NCBI GenBank assembly: GCA_963457665.1
Contig: OY735207.1
Location: forward strand, 32,396,578 to 32,460,577
Reading direction: 5' to 3'
Length of the DNA stretch: 64,000 bases
Source of the DNA: Thysanoteuthis rhombus
Taxonomy: Eukaryota > Mollusca > Cephalopoda > Oegopsida > Thysanoteuthidae
Below the pieces are notes generated by a model. The model did not search any database and was not told the DNA's origin. It was given only the letters and a program-made list of their open reading frames with translations. The position numbers and the translations under genes are program-made. This document shows, piece after piece, positions 24,241-35,289 of the stretch (position 1 is its first letter; the number at the start of each line of letters is the position of its first letter).

Positions 24241-25602
24241 TAACCCTTTGAGGATTTCTTATTAGAAGCATGAAGTAAAGTTTTCATAAATCCTTGATAT
24301 AAGTACTTTCAAAAATATAATGCAATTTTTTTCCTATGGCAGCTGTGTATAATTTTCAAGATAGCATCTAAATACTTTTAATGCTCATTACTTGTTCATT
24401 ATTCACTCAAGACAATTTTTTCAACAATTCTTTGCAGTATATAGTGTGCTTGATAACACATCAAAATTCTACCGCAGTGACCACTGGAAAAGTTCTATTT
24501 TTAAGATGGCATCCAAACTGACTGTCACATTAGTTGGCTTTTTTAAAAAAAAAAACATTCTACCCTCAAAAAAATCACAACAAAAGGTCTCTCAACATTT
24601 TTTCACAGTATCAGGTGTGCTCAATGACATTCTAAAAGTCTACCACAGTCTTATGACAGGAAAGGTGCAATTCTCAAGACAGAATACAAAGGCCTAATTA
24701 CAACCATATTTCATGTGTTATAGAGCAGTATCTACTATTTTGATAAAATCCTGGATCCATCCTTAAATCCAATCACTCCTATCTTATCCTGTAGCCCAAC
24801 TTCCCACAAAATTTCATTGAGAAATTTCAGATATATTGTGTGGACAGGCATGATTGAATACAGAAAAAAACAAAAAATATGCATAAACATCTTTCAATCA
24901 AAAACACATCTGGATCCGCCCCCAAATTTATTCATTTCTCCCTTACCATATGCCTCACCTCTCCTTGAATTTCGGTTTTCCCCCTTGATAAGTCTGTTAC
25001 CCTTCCACAAAATGTCATTACAATTTCTAGGGAACTTCCGGAGGGATCGTGTTGATAGTAGCAGAAATTTATTGGGGCGGGGTGCATAAATATCTTTCCA
25101 TCGAAAACAAACACAGGATCCAGCACAAAATTTAATCTCTTCATCCTTACAATTTTGAAATTTTATCGAAAGTTAGGCTGTTGGGTAAGAAAGAAGTGAT
25201 TCAATTTTATGCTGGATCTAAGAATTTGTCAATATCCTTAGAATGTCATTGAGTTCACCAGATACTACCAAAAAACATTGAGAAAATTGGGGGGGGGTAT
25301 TGTTTTTTTCACAAAGCCAACTTACTGTGCAGTCAATCTTGCTACCATCATAAAATTATACTTTTCCAGTGGTCAGATTGGTAGAATTTTGTTGAGCACA
25401 CTTGATACTGCAAAGAATCATTGAAAAAGCTTGTCTAGAGTTAATAATAAACAAGTAATGAGCATTATAAATATTTGACAGCTGTCTTGGACAAATCTTG
25501 AAAATTTTACGCATTGGGCCATAAAAAAATTTGGCAACAGTATTTATATTAAGGATTCATAAAAACCTTACTTCATGCTTCTAATAAAAAGTTCCCACGG
25601 GA
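24241..25602. mobile_element. foldback-type element with ~340 bp inverted arms
   Basis: The left arm (about 24241-24590) and the reverse complement of the right arm (about 25250-25602) share a long ordered series of words. These include TTATTAGAAGCATGAAGTAA, AATGCTCATTACTTGTT, TTCTTTGCAGTAT, GTGTGCT and GACCACTGGAAAAGT. The arms differ by substitutions and indels, so the insertion is not recent. Part of the arm is repeated again in direct order at about 24582-24690 (CAGTATCAGGTGTGCTCAAT). The ~650-base core has no recognisable transposase. The exact ends and target-site duplication are unclear. It is most likely a non-autonomous DNA transposon; superfamily unknown. Two such arms in one transcript would form a long double-stranded stem. 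Confidence 0.7.
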
Positions 25603-25934
25603 CCCAGTTGAGCTACATTCCAGCCCGCACTACTAGTATAATTTCTTTGTGGTTGGAATTTTAAAGAGACGAAAAATATTTAAATGTATTGATAAGAAAA
25701 TAACGTTTTTTTTTTTTTTGTTGCTTTTTTTTAATCTCATTTTATTTTTTTTTACTTTCATTGGCTGAAAAAAAAACTGGGCATGAGCAACAATAAAACT
25801 TCTGTTCATAGTTGACAGCAGACAATTACTGACAGGATATGTCAGGTCCCTTATGATGTGACACTACTCATATCCAGTGTGTAGAATATCCTTTGTAAAC
25901 ATTTTCATCATTGAAGATGCCAAAAATGAAGCTG

Positions 25935-26361
25935 ACAAGCCTGGCTGCTGCAGGGTCAAACTCTACTACTTCTGTTCCAACTGAAGATGATTACTGCAAC
26001 TTTTGTATTGTATATTTAATTCTTTTTGAATTATAAAAAAATATATTTTTCAGTATGAATGTATTTATTTATTAGAATGAAATAAGCCCTTGCGTATTTG
26101 TATCATAAATTTTTATAGATATGTTAGACTTCTAAGTTTGGGTCAGTTGATAAGAGCCACCTACCGATCACCAGTTCATGATTTTAAATCACGGCCGGGA
26201 AATGTTGATTTTATAAATGTATTTATTAAAATGAAATAAGCCTTTCTGTATGTGTAACATAAACTTTTGTTGATTTGTAAGACTTGTCAGTTCATCTCGA
26301 TCAATAAAAGAGCTGGCTTCTGATCACTTGATCATCATTCCAAATCATGGTAGGGAAATGG

Positions 26362-26433
<72 letters not shown>

Positions 26434-26545
26434 GTGTGTGTGTGTGTGTGTATCGGTTTGGTTTAATGTGACAGGACAAAGTAACAATAAAGAGGACAAC
26501 AAAGTCAACTCTGACCAGAGTTTGGCAAAAATAATTTTGTCTTGT
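25935..26545 (+). repeat. GTCAAACTC-family repeat, long copy with two tRNA-like modules
   Basis: The copy starts CAAGCCTGGCTGCTGCAGGG and continues TCAAACTCTACTAC; it ends CCAGAGTTTGGCAAAAATAA. The terminal words form an inverted repeat as in the other copies. Inside are two tandem modules (about 26059-26212 and 26217-26370). Each contains text like GAATGAAATAAGCC(C/T)TT, an A-box-like GGTCAGTTGATAAGAG (first module) and a B-box-like tail ending AAATCAYGGYMGGGAAATG. A (TA)n(TG)n microsatellite sits just after the second module. There is no coding content. The tRNA-like parts suggest a pol III-derived origin. Confidence 0.65.
26369..26452. repeat. (TA)n(TG)n microsatellite inside the repeat
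   Basis: About 31 TA units followed by about 9 TG units. The other copies have only a short AT-rich spacer here, so the microsatellite expanded inside this copy. Confidence 0.97.
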
Positions 26546-27170
26546 ATTTCATCAATGCAATGTAAAATATGGCTCACCAACTTCTCACCATAAGTGTTCC
26601 CTATGCCACCAATTGAACATCAACTTCTTGGTGCACAATAACTCGGTGCAAGAACCAACAAATGCAAACTGTAATTGAAATAATTTATTGGACACAAAAA
26701 TTGAAATTATTTATCAAGTTGAATTATTTTAGTGAAATGATTTACTTATCTAGCTCAATTTGATAGTTTGTTTCTACAAACTATAGATTATAGAGTTAGA
26801 ATAATTCATACCAAAAATTGAATTTATTTTAGGTTCACTGTATGGCTGAATGAGCAAACTATGAAACTACTTATTGAAATATTGAAATCATCTTCTACTT
26901 CACCGTACAATGAATTAGTTAGTAAACCAATAAGAACATTTCAAGTTGCTATCCTCAACTTAGAAAGAAAACAAAAGTTGGGATGAATAATAAATAACCA
27001 AAACAATAAAGCAGATGAGAACAAAACAATTAGATGAATTGACTATAACTTATTCCGATTTTTGCAACTTGAAAAGAAAGCAATGCCATCATAGAAGTAC
27101 CAAATACAATTAATGAATTAATAATTAGACTGTACTTTCAGACACAAAAAAAGTTTCAATTTTGTAGTTA
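26546..27170. other. no gene seen
   Basis: AT-rich sequence with several near-copies of TTGAAATTATTTAT-type words but no repeat unit that could be defined. Confidence 0.45.
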
Positions 27171-27425
27171 TCGCCATCATCATCAGTCTTTTAACGTCCG
27201 TCATTGGATAAAGACCTCCCCCAGGATTCACTACACTATCATGGGCGTCATGGAGCCAGTACTTTCTGAATTTGTCTAACTCGTCTCTCCATCAAGTACT
27301 CTGCTGGCCCCGGTTGTGCATGTTGTGAATCGCGATGTCCATTGGTTGTCTGCCATTTTTGCGACATGGCCAGCCCATTACCACTTCAGTTTCTAAATGG
27401 ATTCTATGATTTCCCTGACATTATA
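27171..27425 (-). mobile_element. 3' end of an RTE-like LINE, 5'-truncated
   Basis: On the minus strand the text encodes WAGHVAKMADNQWTSRFT, then a frame-shifted RWRDELDKFRKYW-like segment. It ends PMTDVKRLMMM with a GATGATGATGG tail. The WAGHxARM...W...RGRxxxRWRD pattern is the C-terminal region of many RTE-type LINE polyproteins, and the short ATG-repeat tail is typical. Only about 250 bases remain, as expected from incomplete reverse transcription. The unit is also less AT-rich than its surroundings. Confidence 0.75.
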
Positions 27426-28154
27426 AACTTGCCAATTCTGTTCCTGTTTATTATGCAATATCTGAATGGTTAGTTTTTACTAATGTCTTTCTGATTTAGA
27501 TAAAGTATCATTTTGATTTAAAGCTTTCTTAAAACAAGTTTTTATCTGTTTTTTAACTGATGCTCTGCCTACTTTCCATTACATATTCTATTTTACACAT
27601 AACATTTATAGTGAAGTAAACTTTATATTTCAGTGCACTGATAGATATTGGCTTAGAAGGTTTTATTTAAAGCGCTTGAACACTACCATGTGATAAGTGG
27701 CCACTTAATTAAAACTATTGAAATCCGGGAAGGTTCAGTAATTATTTTGTTTATTTGCTCATTTTATGAACGAAGCGGGCATCCTTTTTTGACGAACTAG
27801 CCTTATGGAAATACTCATAATTTCACTCTTGATTGAAATTTCTTGCTAATTTGGTAAAGCCTATATTTTTGCAATATCCCCAGAGTTGATATAAACATAA
27901 TTCTCATTTCAATTTTTATGCGTACTGACTGGTTTAAAAGAAAGGCGAGAACCTCACAGATTTTAGATGCATATAACAACTGCTATATTATTTGTTAACA
28001 TGACTGAATTTTGGACTCATATAAATGTCATTTAATCTATGAATTTGCACATTACACTTAATGTTGGAAAACTTTTTTATTTTTTATTTTTTGTAATACA
28101 TAGCCTGTCTAGAAGGTAATGAGACTGTAAGAATATTTATTAACAACCTGATTA
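27426..28154. other. no gene seen
   Basis: AT-rich; no frame, motif or repeat supported. Confidence 0.45.
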
Positions 28155-28396
28155 CAGTGTTGCCAATTTAGTGCATTTGTTGTTTCATCAGCATAAAAAT
28201 TCAACATTCAGCACTGTTCATAGCCTATTTTTTAGCAGTATTTTTCTACAATTTGGCCACTTTTAAGCTGTTTTATAGACATTTTAGCCATAAATAGGCT
28301 AATTGGTTTGTTGTTTGGGGAGGTGGACATTTCAACTGTTTTCATGCTTTTTTGAAGTCGATTAAATGCAAAAAAAAATTTGAGTTGGCAACACAG
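28155..28396. mobile_element. 242 bp MITE with CAGTGTTGCCAA ends
   Basis: The left end reads CAGTGTTGCCAATTTA. The reverse complement of the right end reads CTGTGTTGCCAACTCA. This gives inverted repeats of about 16 bases with few mismatches around a short AT-rich core. No clear target-site duplication could be fixed. It sits directly against the mariner relic on its right, so it may have inserted at that element's end. Confidence 0.5.
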
Positions 28397-28768
28397 ATCA
28401 CAAATCAACTCCTCAAAAATAGTTCCCATAAGAAGCTACACACCAAGGAAGACCACTAAAAAGAGTGCCAGAAGTTCTCAACTGACACTGCCTTCAGTTG
28501 GTCTGTCACAGCCTGTTGAGTGGCAACCACAAAGTTTGGTTTTGATTTTCAGGAACTGGAAATAGTCACAGGGACCCAGATCGGACGAGTATAACAAGCT
28601 GTGGCTCTGCTGAAATATCCTTTTTGGCCAAAAAATTTGTCTGTGGAGAGTGTGGTGTGACAGGTGGTGCTATGATGAAGAGTCAGGGATTCCAAACTAG
28701 ACATGAATGACCTTTTTTCAGAGTTATTCAAAGATGTCACTAGTAAATTAATTTGACTGTATCTGTCC
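28397..28768 (-). pseudogene. mariner transposase relic, C-terminal part (minus strand)
   Basis: From high to low coordinates the minus strand gives FLAKKDIS, SDLGPCDYFQFLKIKTKL, then AVTDQLKAVSVENFW and, after a stop and frameshift, CVASYGNYFEE. This is the C-terminal third of a mariner transposase of the group usually reading FLAKxxIxxxPHPPYSPDLAPCDFFLFPKLK...CVASxGDYFEGD. The aspartate of the PCD motif, part of the catalytic triad, is still present. Everything upstream is missing. A related fragment in opposite orientation follows at once. Confidence 0.8.
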
Positions 28769-28789
28769 ATGAAGACCCCACTCCCACCT

Positions 28790-28990
28790 CATCCCACTTC
28801 CATGATCTGAATCTTTGACTATTTCTGAATTGTTGTTCTGCCAAACCAACTGAAAGCAGTGACAGGTGAAAACTTCCAACACTATTTCCAGGAGTGGGAA
28901 CAAATGGGCTGTCTGGTGTGTAGCTTCCCAAGGGAACTGTTCTGAAGGAAATGAAGTTGATGAAAAATATTTTTACAGTCTCAATGATTT
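28790..28990 (+). pseudogene. mariner transposase tail relic (plus strand)
   Basis: The plus strand encodes QLKAVTGENFQHYFQEWEQ and then, after a frameshift, WAVWCVASQGNCSEGNEVD. This is the same C-terminal end as in the neighbouring minus-strand relic. Shared DNA words include ACCAACTGAA, GCAGTG and GTGTGTAGCTTC. The preceding 50-70 bases may be a scrambled PYSPDLAPCDFFLF block. The two relics are head to head, so this is either an inverted duplication or two separate insertions. Confidence 0.7.
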
Positions 28991-29609
28991 CGAGACAGAC
29001 CTCGTAAGTACTTTTTTGTACACGCGCACACAGATATCTTTGCAAAACATTTCTAATAGTGATAAAAAGAATTGTCAATATTTTCCATGTTGGTAAGTTT
29101 TTAAATTCTAACAAATCAGTTCTCGTCTATAATATCTAAAATGAATTCATTTTTTCTTTCGATTTTGCTTTTCTACACATATCAGCATGTGAACACTTGC
29201 CTGTACACCTTTCTATTTTAATTTATTTTCTCATTCCACAAAGCAACCAATTTTCATGAAATTCATTCAAATTTGTTTAGAGATAATGTGTTACTACTGT
29301 ATTTTTGTTTTTATCAAAATAAAATATATTTTTATAAATTGACTGCTCACTTAGTTCAACTTTTCAGTTTTTGTATAGTGGTACATTTTGATAATTTTGT
29401 TCCTATCAAAATATATTTTTGTAAGCTCCAAAACCAATGCATTAAATTTGTGTCATTTCTTCGTACAAATACAAATGGTTGCAGAATGGTTTGAAGGATT
29501 ATAGCAATTTGAATTGGGTTTTCTGTTAGCATAACTAAATTTTATGCCAGCTAAAAAAATTGAACCTAACAAGTCCAGTTTGTACATTTCTTGAGGCATA
29601 TTTCCTATG
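28991..29609. other. no gene seen
   Basis: AT-rich. A weak internal duplication occurs near 29315-29345 and 29402-29430 (ATCAAAATA...TATTTTT). Nothing else. Confidence 0.4.
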
Positions 29610-31045
29610 TTCTTGAAAAAATAGAGACCTAACAATGGATAGGGACTGAATTGTCAAACATGGCCAAGAATTTTTCAATGATCTCTATCTTTCCAAGCAA
29701 GTGACACAGATCAAAAAACAAAATTGAGGCACAGTTTGAGGACTTTCCAGAGCTTATCCTTTGGGAGTTAAAATAAGCCATCAGTCAAAAAAAAAGGAAG
29801 GCACTAGGATCAGATAACATCACCATAGACTTACTCAAAGACTCAGGTAATGCCATTATCTGGAAAACAGAAAAGTCTCAGAAGATAGGAAGATTAAAAT
29901 AATCAAGCCACTATATGTATGAAAAAATCCAAATCCAGGCCAATTAGCCTACTCAACTGCATGTACTAAGTGATCATCAACTAAGTCACCAGGACTCTAG
30001 ACAAGAACTAACTTGCTTCAGAAAGAATTCAAAAACCGTTGAACATTTCCAGTCAGTGAATCAACCCCCCAAAAAAATGGCTGAATAAAAATGCCAATTA
30101 CTGAAGAATTTGTTGACTTCGAAAAATACCTTTGACCCAATGGAAATCATCAATGCCATCAAACAGGGCGTATACCCCATATATGTCATATCCATGGACA
30201 CAACAGTTCATTTATCAGTCTATTAAAAGACTTAAAGCTCTTCCAGCTCAAAAAAGGAATATGACAAGGTGACACTAGCTTACCCAACTTCTTCACAGCT
30301 CAAAATGATCTTCCAAAACTTAGACTGGACAAATAAAAGAATCAGGATGATGATGAATACCCAAGTAGTTTCAGATTCCTCTTTGCCAAGAACCATCATG
30401 AACTTCAGTAAAACCAATATCATGTGTAATAAATATGTCGGAGACAAAGACACAACAATCAAAATCAAAAATGCAAAGCTAGAAAAAGTAGACCCTTACA
30501 TCTATCTGGAACAACAGATTTTCATGAAACATTCAAGCAAAGAATCATCTTAGGTTGGAAGGCTTTCGGCAGAGCAAGCTCAACCTTCAAGAACAAGAAA
30601 ATCTCATTATTATTAAAAAAAAGCGTCTACAACCAATGTGTCCTCCTGATAGTCATCTATTGAGCTGAAACATGGAACTTAAGCAAAAGACTGGCTCTCA
30701 AAATAAAACTCATATTGCACCAGAAAGGATCATATTTAAGATCACATGGAAAGATTACAAGATGCCACATCATATTAGAGAAGAACAGGAGTCAGATATC
30801 AAAATCCATATGAAAACTTGAGTGACAATAGGCAGCCTATATAACAAGAATAGCAAATAAATTCAGGACATTATGACTCACAATGTGGATCCCCACAGAT
30901 AATATGTGGAATTGTGGCAGACAAAATTAAGATGGCATTACAATTTAGACGAGTTCAGAAAATATTGACTATGTGATATCCACAACCGAGAACCTTGGAA
31001 GGTCCTTGTCCAATGACAGACATTAAAAGGTTGCTGATATTTCTG
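29610..31045 (+). mobile_element. RTE-type LINE relic, reverse transcriptase to 3' end
   Basis: A 5'-truncated non-LTR retrotransposon. Recognisable in order: a KKKRKALGSDNITIDLLKDS-like block near 29790-29850, PISLLNCM near 29945, and SDSSLPRTIMNFSKTN near 30380. These are followed by DPYIYLEQQIFMKHSSKES (30490-30550), GWKAFGRASSTFKN (30555-30595), VYNQCVLLIVIY (30625-30660), and a tail NREPWKVL near 30985. These match the RT, connection and C-terminal regions of RTE-clade LINEs. The FADD catalytic motif region near 30375 is not intact, and frames change many times. It aligns with the second LINE from 46240 onward (shared AGACCTAACAA, TTTTGGCAGAGCAAGCT-like and AGATTACAAGATG words), so both belong to one subfamily. 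Confidence 0.85.
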
Positions 31046-33954
31046 TTGCAACTTTTTTTGTTAAAAAGAATGGTATTACTGCTGTAAAATCAAGATATAC
31101 ATGATGAATTATCTGTGAAATGTTCTTATTCTAGAATTATTGGAGATATGAACTGACAATACTATTTGTCATGTTCAAGCACTCAGGAAATATTGCCAGT
31201 GTATAGCTTCAAACTCTTCACTTAGCTATTGTTTCATGCCAGAGCCATGTATACAACATTTTGAATTGTGAAACACTAGCAAATGTATAACTTTTTCATT
31301 ATACTTAAATAAAATCACAACTTACATTAGATAAAAAAAATTTGGTATCTTAATTTGTTTATTGTTAAAGCAGTACCCAATAATTTATATATAATGGATG
31401 AACCAAATGAAAAATTATAATAAGTCAAATTTATTTAGTATGGATAAACCTGAGCGTTTCAGCATTCAATTATTTTTCAACAATTATATTCATTAAATAA
31501 GCAAATAGATAGATTTACTTTCTCCAAGTATCAGATTATTACTTACTGATTTCCGTTCTTTTTTTTTTTTTCTTTTATTTGCAATGTGTATTATTGCTTC
31601 TTCAGTTCTTTACATTTGCTTTATTCTGTTCTTTAAATAGATGTTAAAACCACACAAACATACACACAGCAAATATAACGGGTTATATTACCATTCTTGT
31701 ATGCAAGCTAGAAGTATAAATTGATGTAGTAGATAGCAACTCAGAAAATGAAATCTATAAATCAAATTCAGGGTATGACTATCACTTTCACATTTGTCCT
31801 TGAGAAAGGCATGAATCCAATCTTTCCTACACCAGTCATCTTAACTTCAATGTTTCAATGGAGTGCCTTAATGAGAGAGGATGAGGGTAGTTCTGCACAA
31901 GTCTCTCTCAGTGTAATCTAATACACACCCAGGTATTAATCCTCAAGAGTGAGAATTTATATACTTGGGAATACAGGTGCTAACCATTTTTGCTTTTGTG
32001 AAAATTACTGCTAAATAATCTGGAGGTGGTTCAAGTATTACTTTTGCAATTTAATATTAGTTACCTACTACTAGACAATTGTGAAAGTAGACAAGAATAA
32101 ACATCATGATATTTGTATGCACAGGAATGACTGTCTTGATTCTGTTATATTATTCAGTTGATAAAATTCATCTGGGGGAAAATTCTCCAGGTTTTAATTA
32201 TCAGTTTACTTTGAAAACAAAAAAAAAATCCTTGCCAGTTTGATTTGAGAAAAAAAATTCCCTTAGCTTAGTATAGGAATTGATATTTAATTTTTTGAAA
32301 CTTCTATCTAAAAATTTCAAAATGATATGAATTACCACTGTGCCTGGCAGCATAGTACTGCTACTAAAGGAAGATGAAACAACTAGGCATATATAATGGC
32401 TTTGGTATATTTGAATATCTCTTTCTGGTTTCCTCTCCCTTTTCCAGTTCAAGTACCTTCATCAACTCACAATCGCTCATTACCAACTCCAAACACATTT
32501 CTATTGCATTTAACCTAATCTTCCTTTTTTCCCCATCCAACTGCTGCAATTATCTACTGGTGTGTAGAGATAATAGTTGTGTCTAACCAAAACAGATTAG
32601 AGAAAAATATTGCTCTTGAACACTAAGGAATTCACAGCCACAAAATGACTAATATGTTATATAGAAACAGGACATGAATAAATAGACACTAATATTTTAC
32701 TCATATTTGACATTTGATCAAAAAAAAACAAAACTTGTTGACAATTACTCAGTTTACATTAAAAATACAACAGTAATAATTTCATTATTGTTTCATATTG
32801 CTTTATACTTAGCGAGCGCAGGAATTGCCAGATTTTGAAAATGAGAGCATTGGTGGTCAGTCCAAAGGTGGAATGAGCCAGTGCAAAATAGCTATAATTT
32901 CAAGTGTAAATCACATGATCAAATTACTCACTAATAAAGGAAAGGAAACCACTCCTTCAAATTGACTTGTGCGATCAGAAAATTATGTCAAAAAACATCC
33001 TCATTGTAAGGTAGTAGGTATGTCCAAATCAGCTTAACAATGACTTCTTCACACAGATTACTATGGCTGAGCTGCTAGAAGATAGCTACTTAAGATAAAC
33101 TGTTGGAGTTATGACACAGTCATATTTTCCATGTGTTCTCATTTGCTCAGTTTTCAGACTGAATAAGTATGGATTTGGATATTCTCCTATCAAGAATTTA
33201 GTTTGAACCACATGCAACCCACTATTGAACATGGCAATGTTTCAGTTATAACATCGTTAGCATTCTATAGCACTGGTTCAAAACTTCTAGGGTACATGGA
33301 GAATATATAAATACATAAATATTCTACAGGAAAATGTTTTGTCAATGAGAAATATTTGAACAAAAACCACTCTCTCTTCATGGTGGCTGTAACTCTATGC
33401 CATTCAGCAAAATTTAGGAATGTCCTGTTCAAATGGCAGCTATGAAGTGACTTTCAAAGTCAAGTCAGTCTCCTTAAATGATTCCCATCGAATATGTCTG
33501 GAAATGTGAAAAATGTCCAAGAAATCTCATAGAAAGGATTTGCTTTGAGTTTTAGTGCTGCTTGATTAGATATTCCACAGGAGAAGTCAATCAGATATGC
33601 TTGATGCCGGAATAAAAAGAACTTTAAAATCTGCCAATAGTAATTCCCCTAAATTTTAATTTGCGTAATAAACTATTTGATTATTTTCATTATTGAATAA
33701 AAGCTCTTATTTGAGAATAGAAGGGCATGTTTCTGTAAATCTCATTATATATCTCAAGATACAGAGTAGATTATTGATTTGCAATGGACTTGAGCCAACA
33801 AAAAATTACAATGACTGTAGACAAGTCGTCTTCACATTTGTTTACAATCCCTATTTCTTTTATTTTTGAGCTCTTCTCACGTACTGATATTTTACTGCAT
33901 TCTTTTCTCTTCAATCAATCTATATCCAATAAACAATCCTGCTATTAAGGAGTC
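31046..33954. other. no gene seen
   Basis: AT-rich. A patch at about 31790-31960 (CCTTGAGAAAGGCATGAATC...) weakly recalls a SINE block common in marine invertebrates, which typically reads CTTGGGCAAGGCACTTAACC; it is too diverged to call. Opposed short frames at 32201-32549 have no domain. Confidence 0.4.
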
Positions 33955-34046
33955 TTAACATGTCCAGCGCCAAAAGATGTTGATTAACGTATTTGCTACT
34001 TTACCAATTAAGTGCCAAAAAAAAATGTTGGCGCTGAAAGTGTTAA
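33955..34046. mobile_element. 92 bp piggyBac-like MITE flanked by TTAA
   Basis: The left end reads TTAACATGTCCAGCGCCA. The reverse complement of the right end reads TTAACACTTTCAGCGCCA, so the two ends pair with four mismatches in 18. TTAA lies at both outer edges, as left by piggyBac transposition. The core of about 55 bases is AT-rich and non-coding. It is very short for a piggyBac derivative. Confidence 0.55.
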
Positions 34047-35289
34047 TATTAACTCTGTTTTTCTATCATCTTGCTTCTTTTTCCATCTAATATTTTAAAA
34101 AGAAATTTATTTGTTTTTTTGTGGTCAGCCAGTCTTTAAAGTAAGACACTTCTTTCACTTTTCCCTGGATTTTTTTCATATATAACACAAAGGAAATTTG
34201 CATAAAAAAGTTACAAATATTTGATACAAAATCTGTTGAAGAAATGTCATTTAAAGGATATTCTGGAGCTTTCAACTTTACTTAAAATACCATGGTATGA
34301 GCACGGTTAGATTGACATTTTGTCTGCTTTTTACCAACCAAAATCTCAAATTCTATGAGAATGTTAAAATTCTTTTGATTTTATGCACATTTTCCAAATC
34401 TATTTCATTTGTTGATGATGGCCAATATAGAGTAGTAAGGCTTGAACCTCAAACATGACTTTGCACTTAGTGCTTATATGATTCTGTTAGTTATGCTACT
34501 TTTTCTTATTTTTTTTATTAATCATTTTACAGCTTATAATGATCCAAGTTTATAGTGTTCTGTATTTTGCAACTCGATTCTGGCCTTTTCCCCTGGTTTC
34601 TTGATTCAAAAACAAAGAGGTCATTTTTCAGAAGTACAATAAAGGAAGAAAATATGAATTTCAAACATTGCTTTTTTTTTTTTTTTTTTAGGAAAGACTT
34701 GAACATTTTTGCACTTGGACATAAAAATAATGTAACTACTTTGAAATCAATCTGTAATTTGGCAAGGTTGCTCCTATCAAACATATTCAATAGACACTGC
34801 TTACATCTTGGAAACTATTAAAGATAGAAGCAGATTTCACCATTCAATAACATCTTTTGAAAATTCATATAGATTTTTAAAAAACGATTAAATATGATTG
34901 GTTTGCCATGCTTTTTCAAGCTTAATAGCTTGGAAAGTAGCAGACTGATGAAGATAGAAACATAGGGTTTTCACAAATCTATAGCGAATTATTTCAAAAT
35001 TTATTATGTACATGGCAAGTGTGGTGGTTTTTAGTGGTTTGTGAATAATGGTATTTTTTCTGAAGCTTGTTTGGTAATCCTTGCTTATATCGATGTAAAA
35101 TATGATAGCAAACATTATTTTACATCTGCATAAGCAAGGATTATCTCAAGACAATATGCAGGCACAGGCTCACTCACAAGTCCAAATTCCATAGAAAATT
35201 TCAAACAGGATAACTTGAATTTATCTGCATAAATGAGCGAGGTGCATATAACAAATCACAGTTACTATTTGGTGTGTTCGAAACAGCTA
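34047..35289. other. no gene seen
   Basis: AT-rich, with a poly-T run near 34672-34689. Opposed short frames around 34527-34821 are compositional. Confidence 0.4.

Noticed and set aside
24932-25144. Opposed ORFs in the core of the foldback element
   Set aside because: No conserved domain, and both overlap non-coding element sequence.
31790-31960. Marine-invertebrate SINE block like CTTGGGCAAGGCACTTAACC
   Set aside because: Only loose similarity; too diverged to define limits or class.
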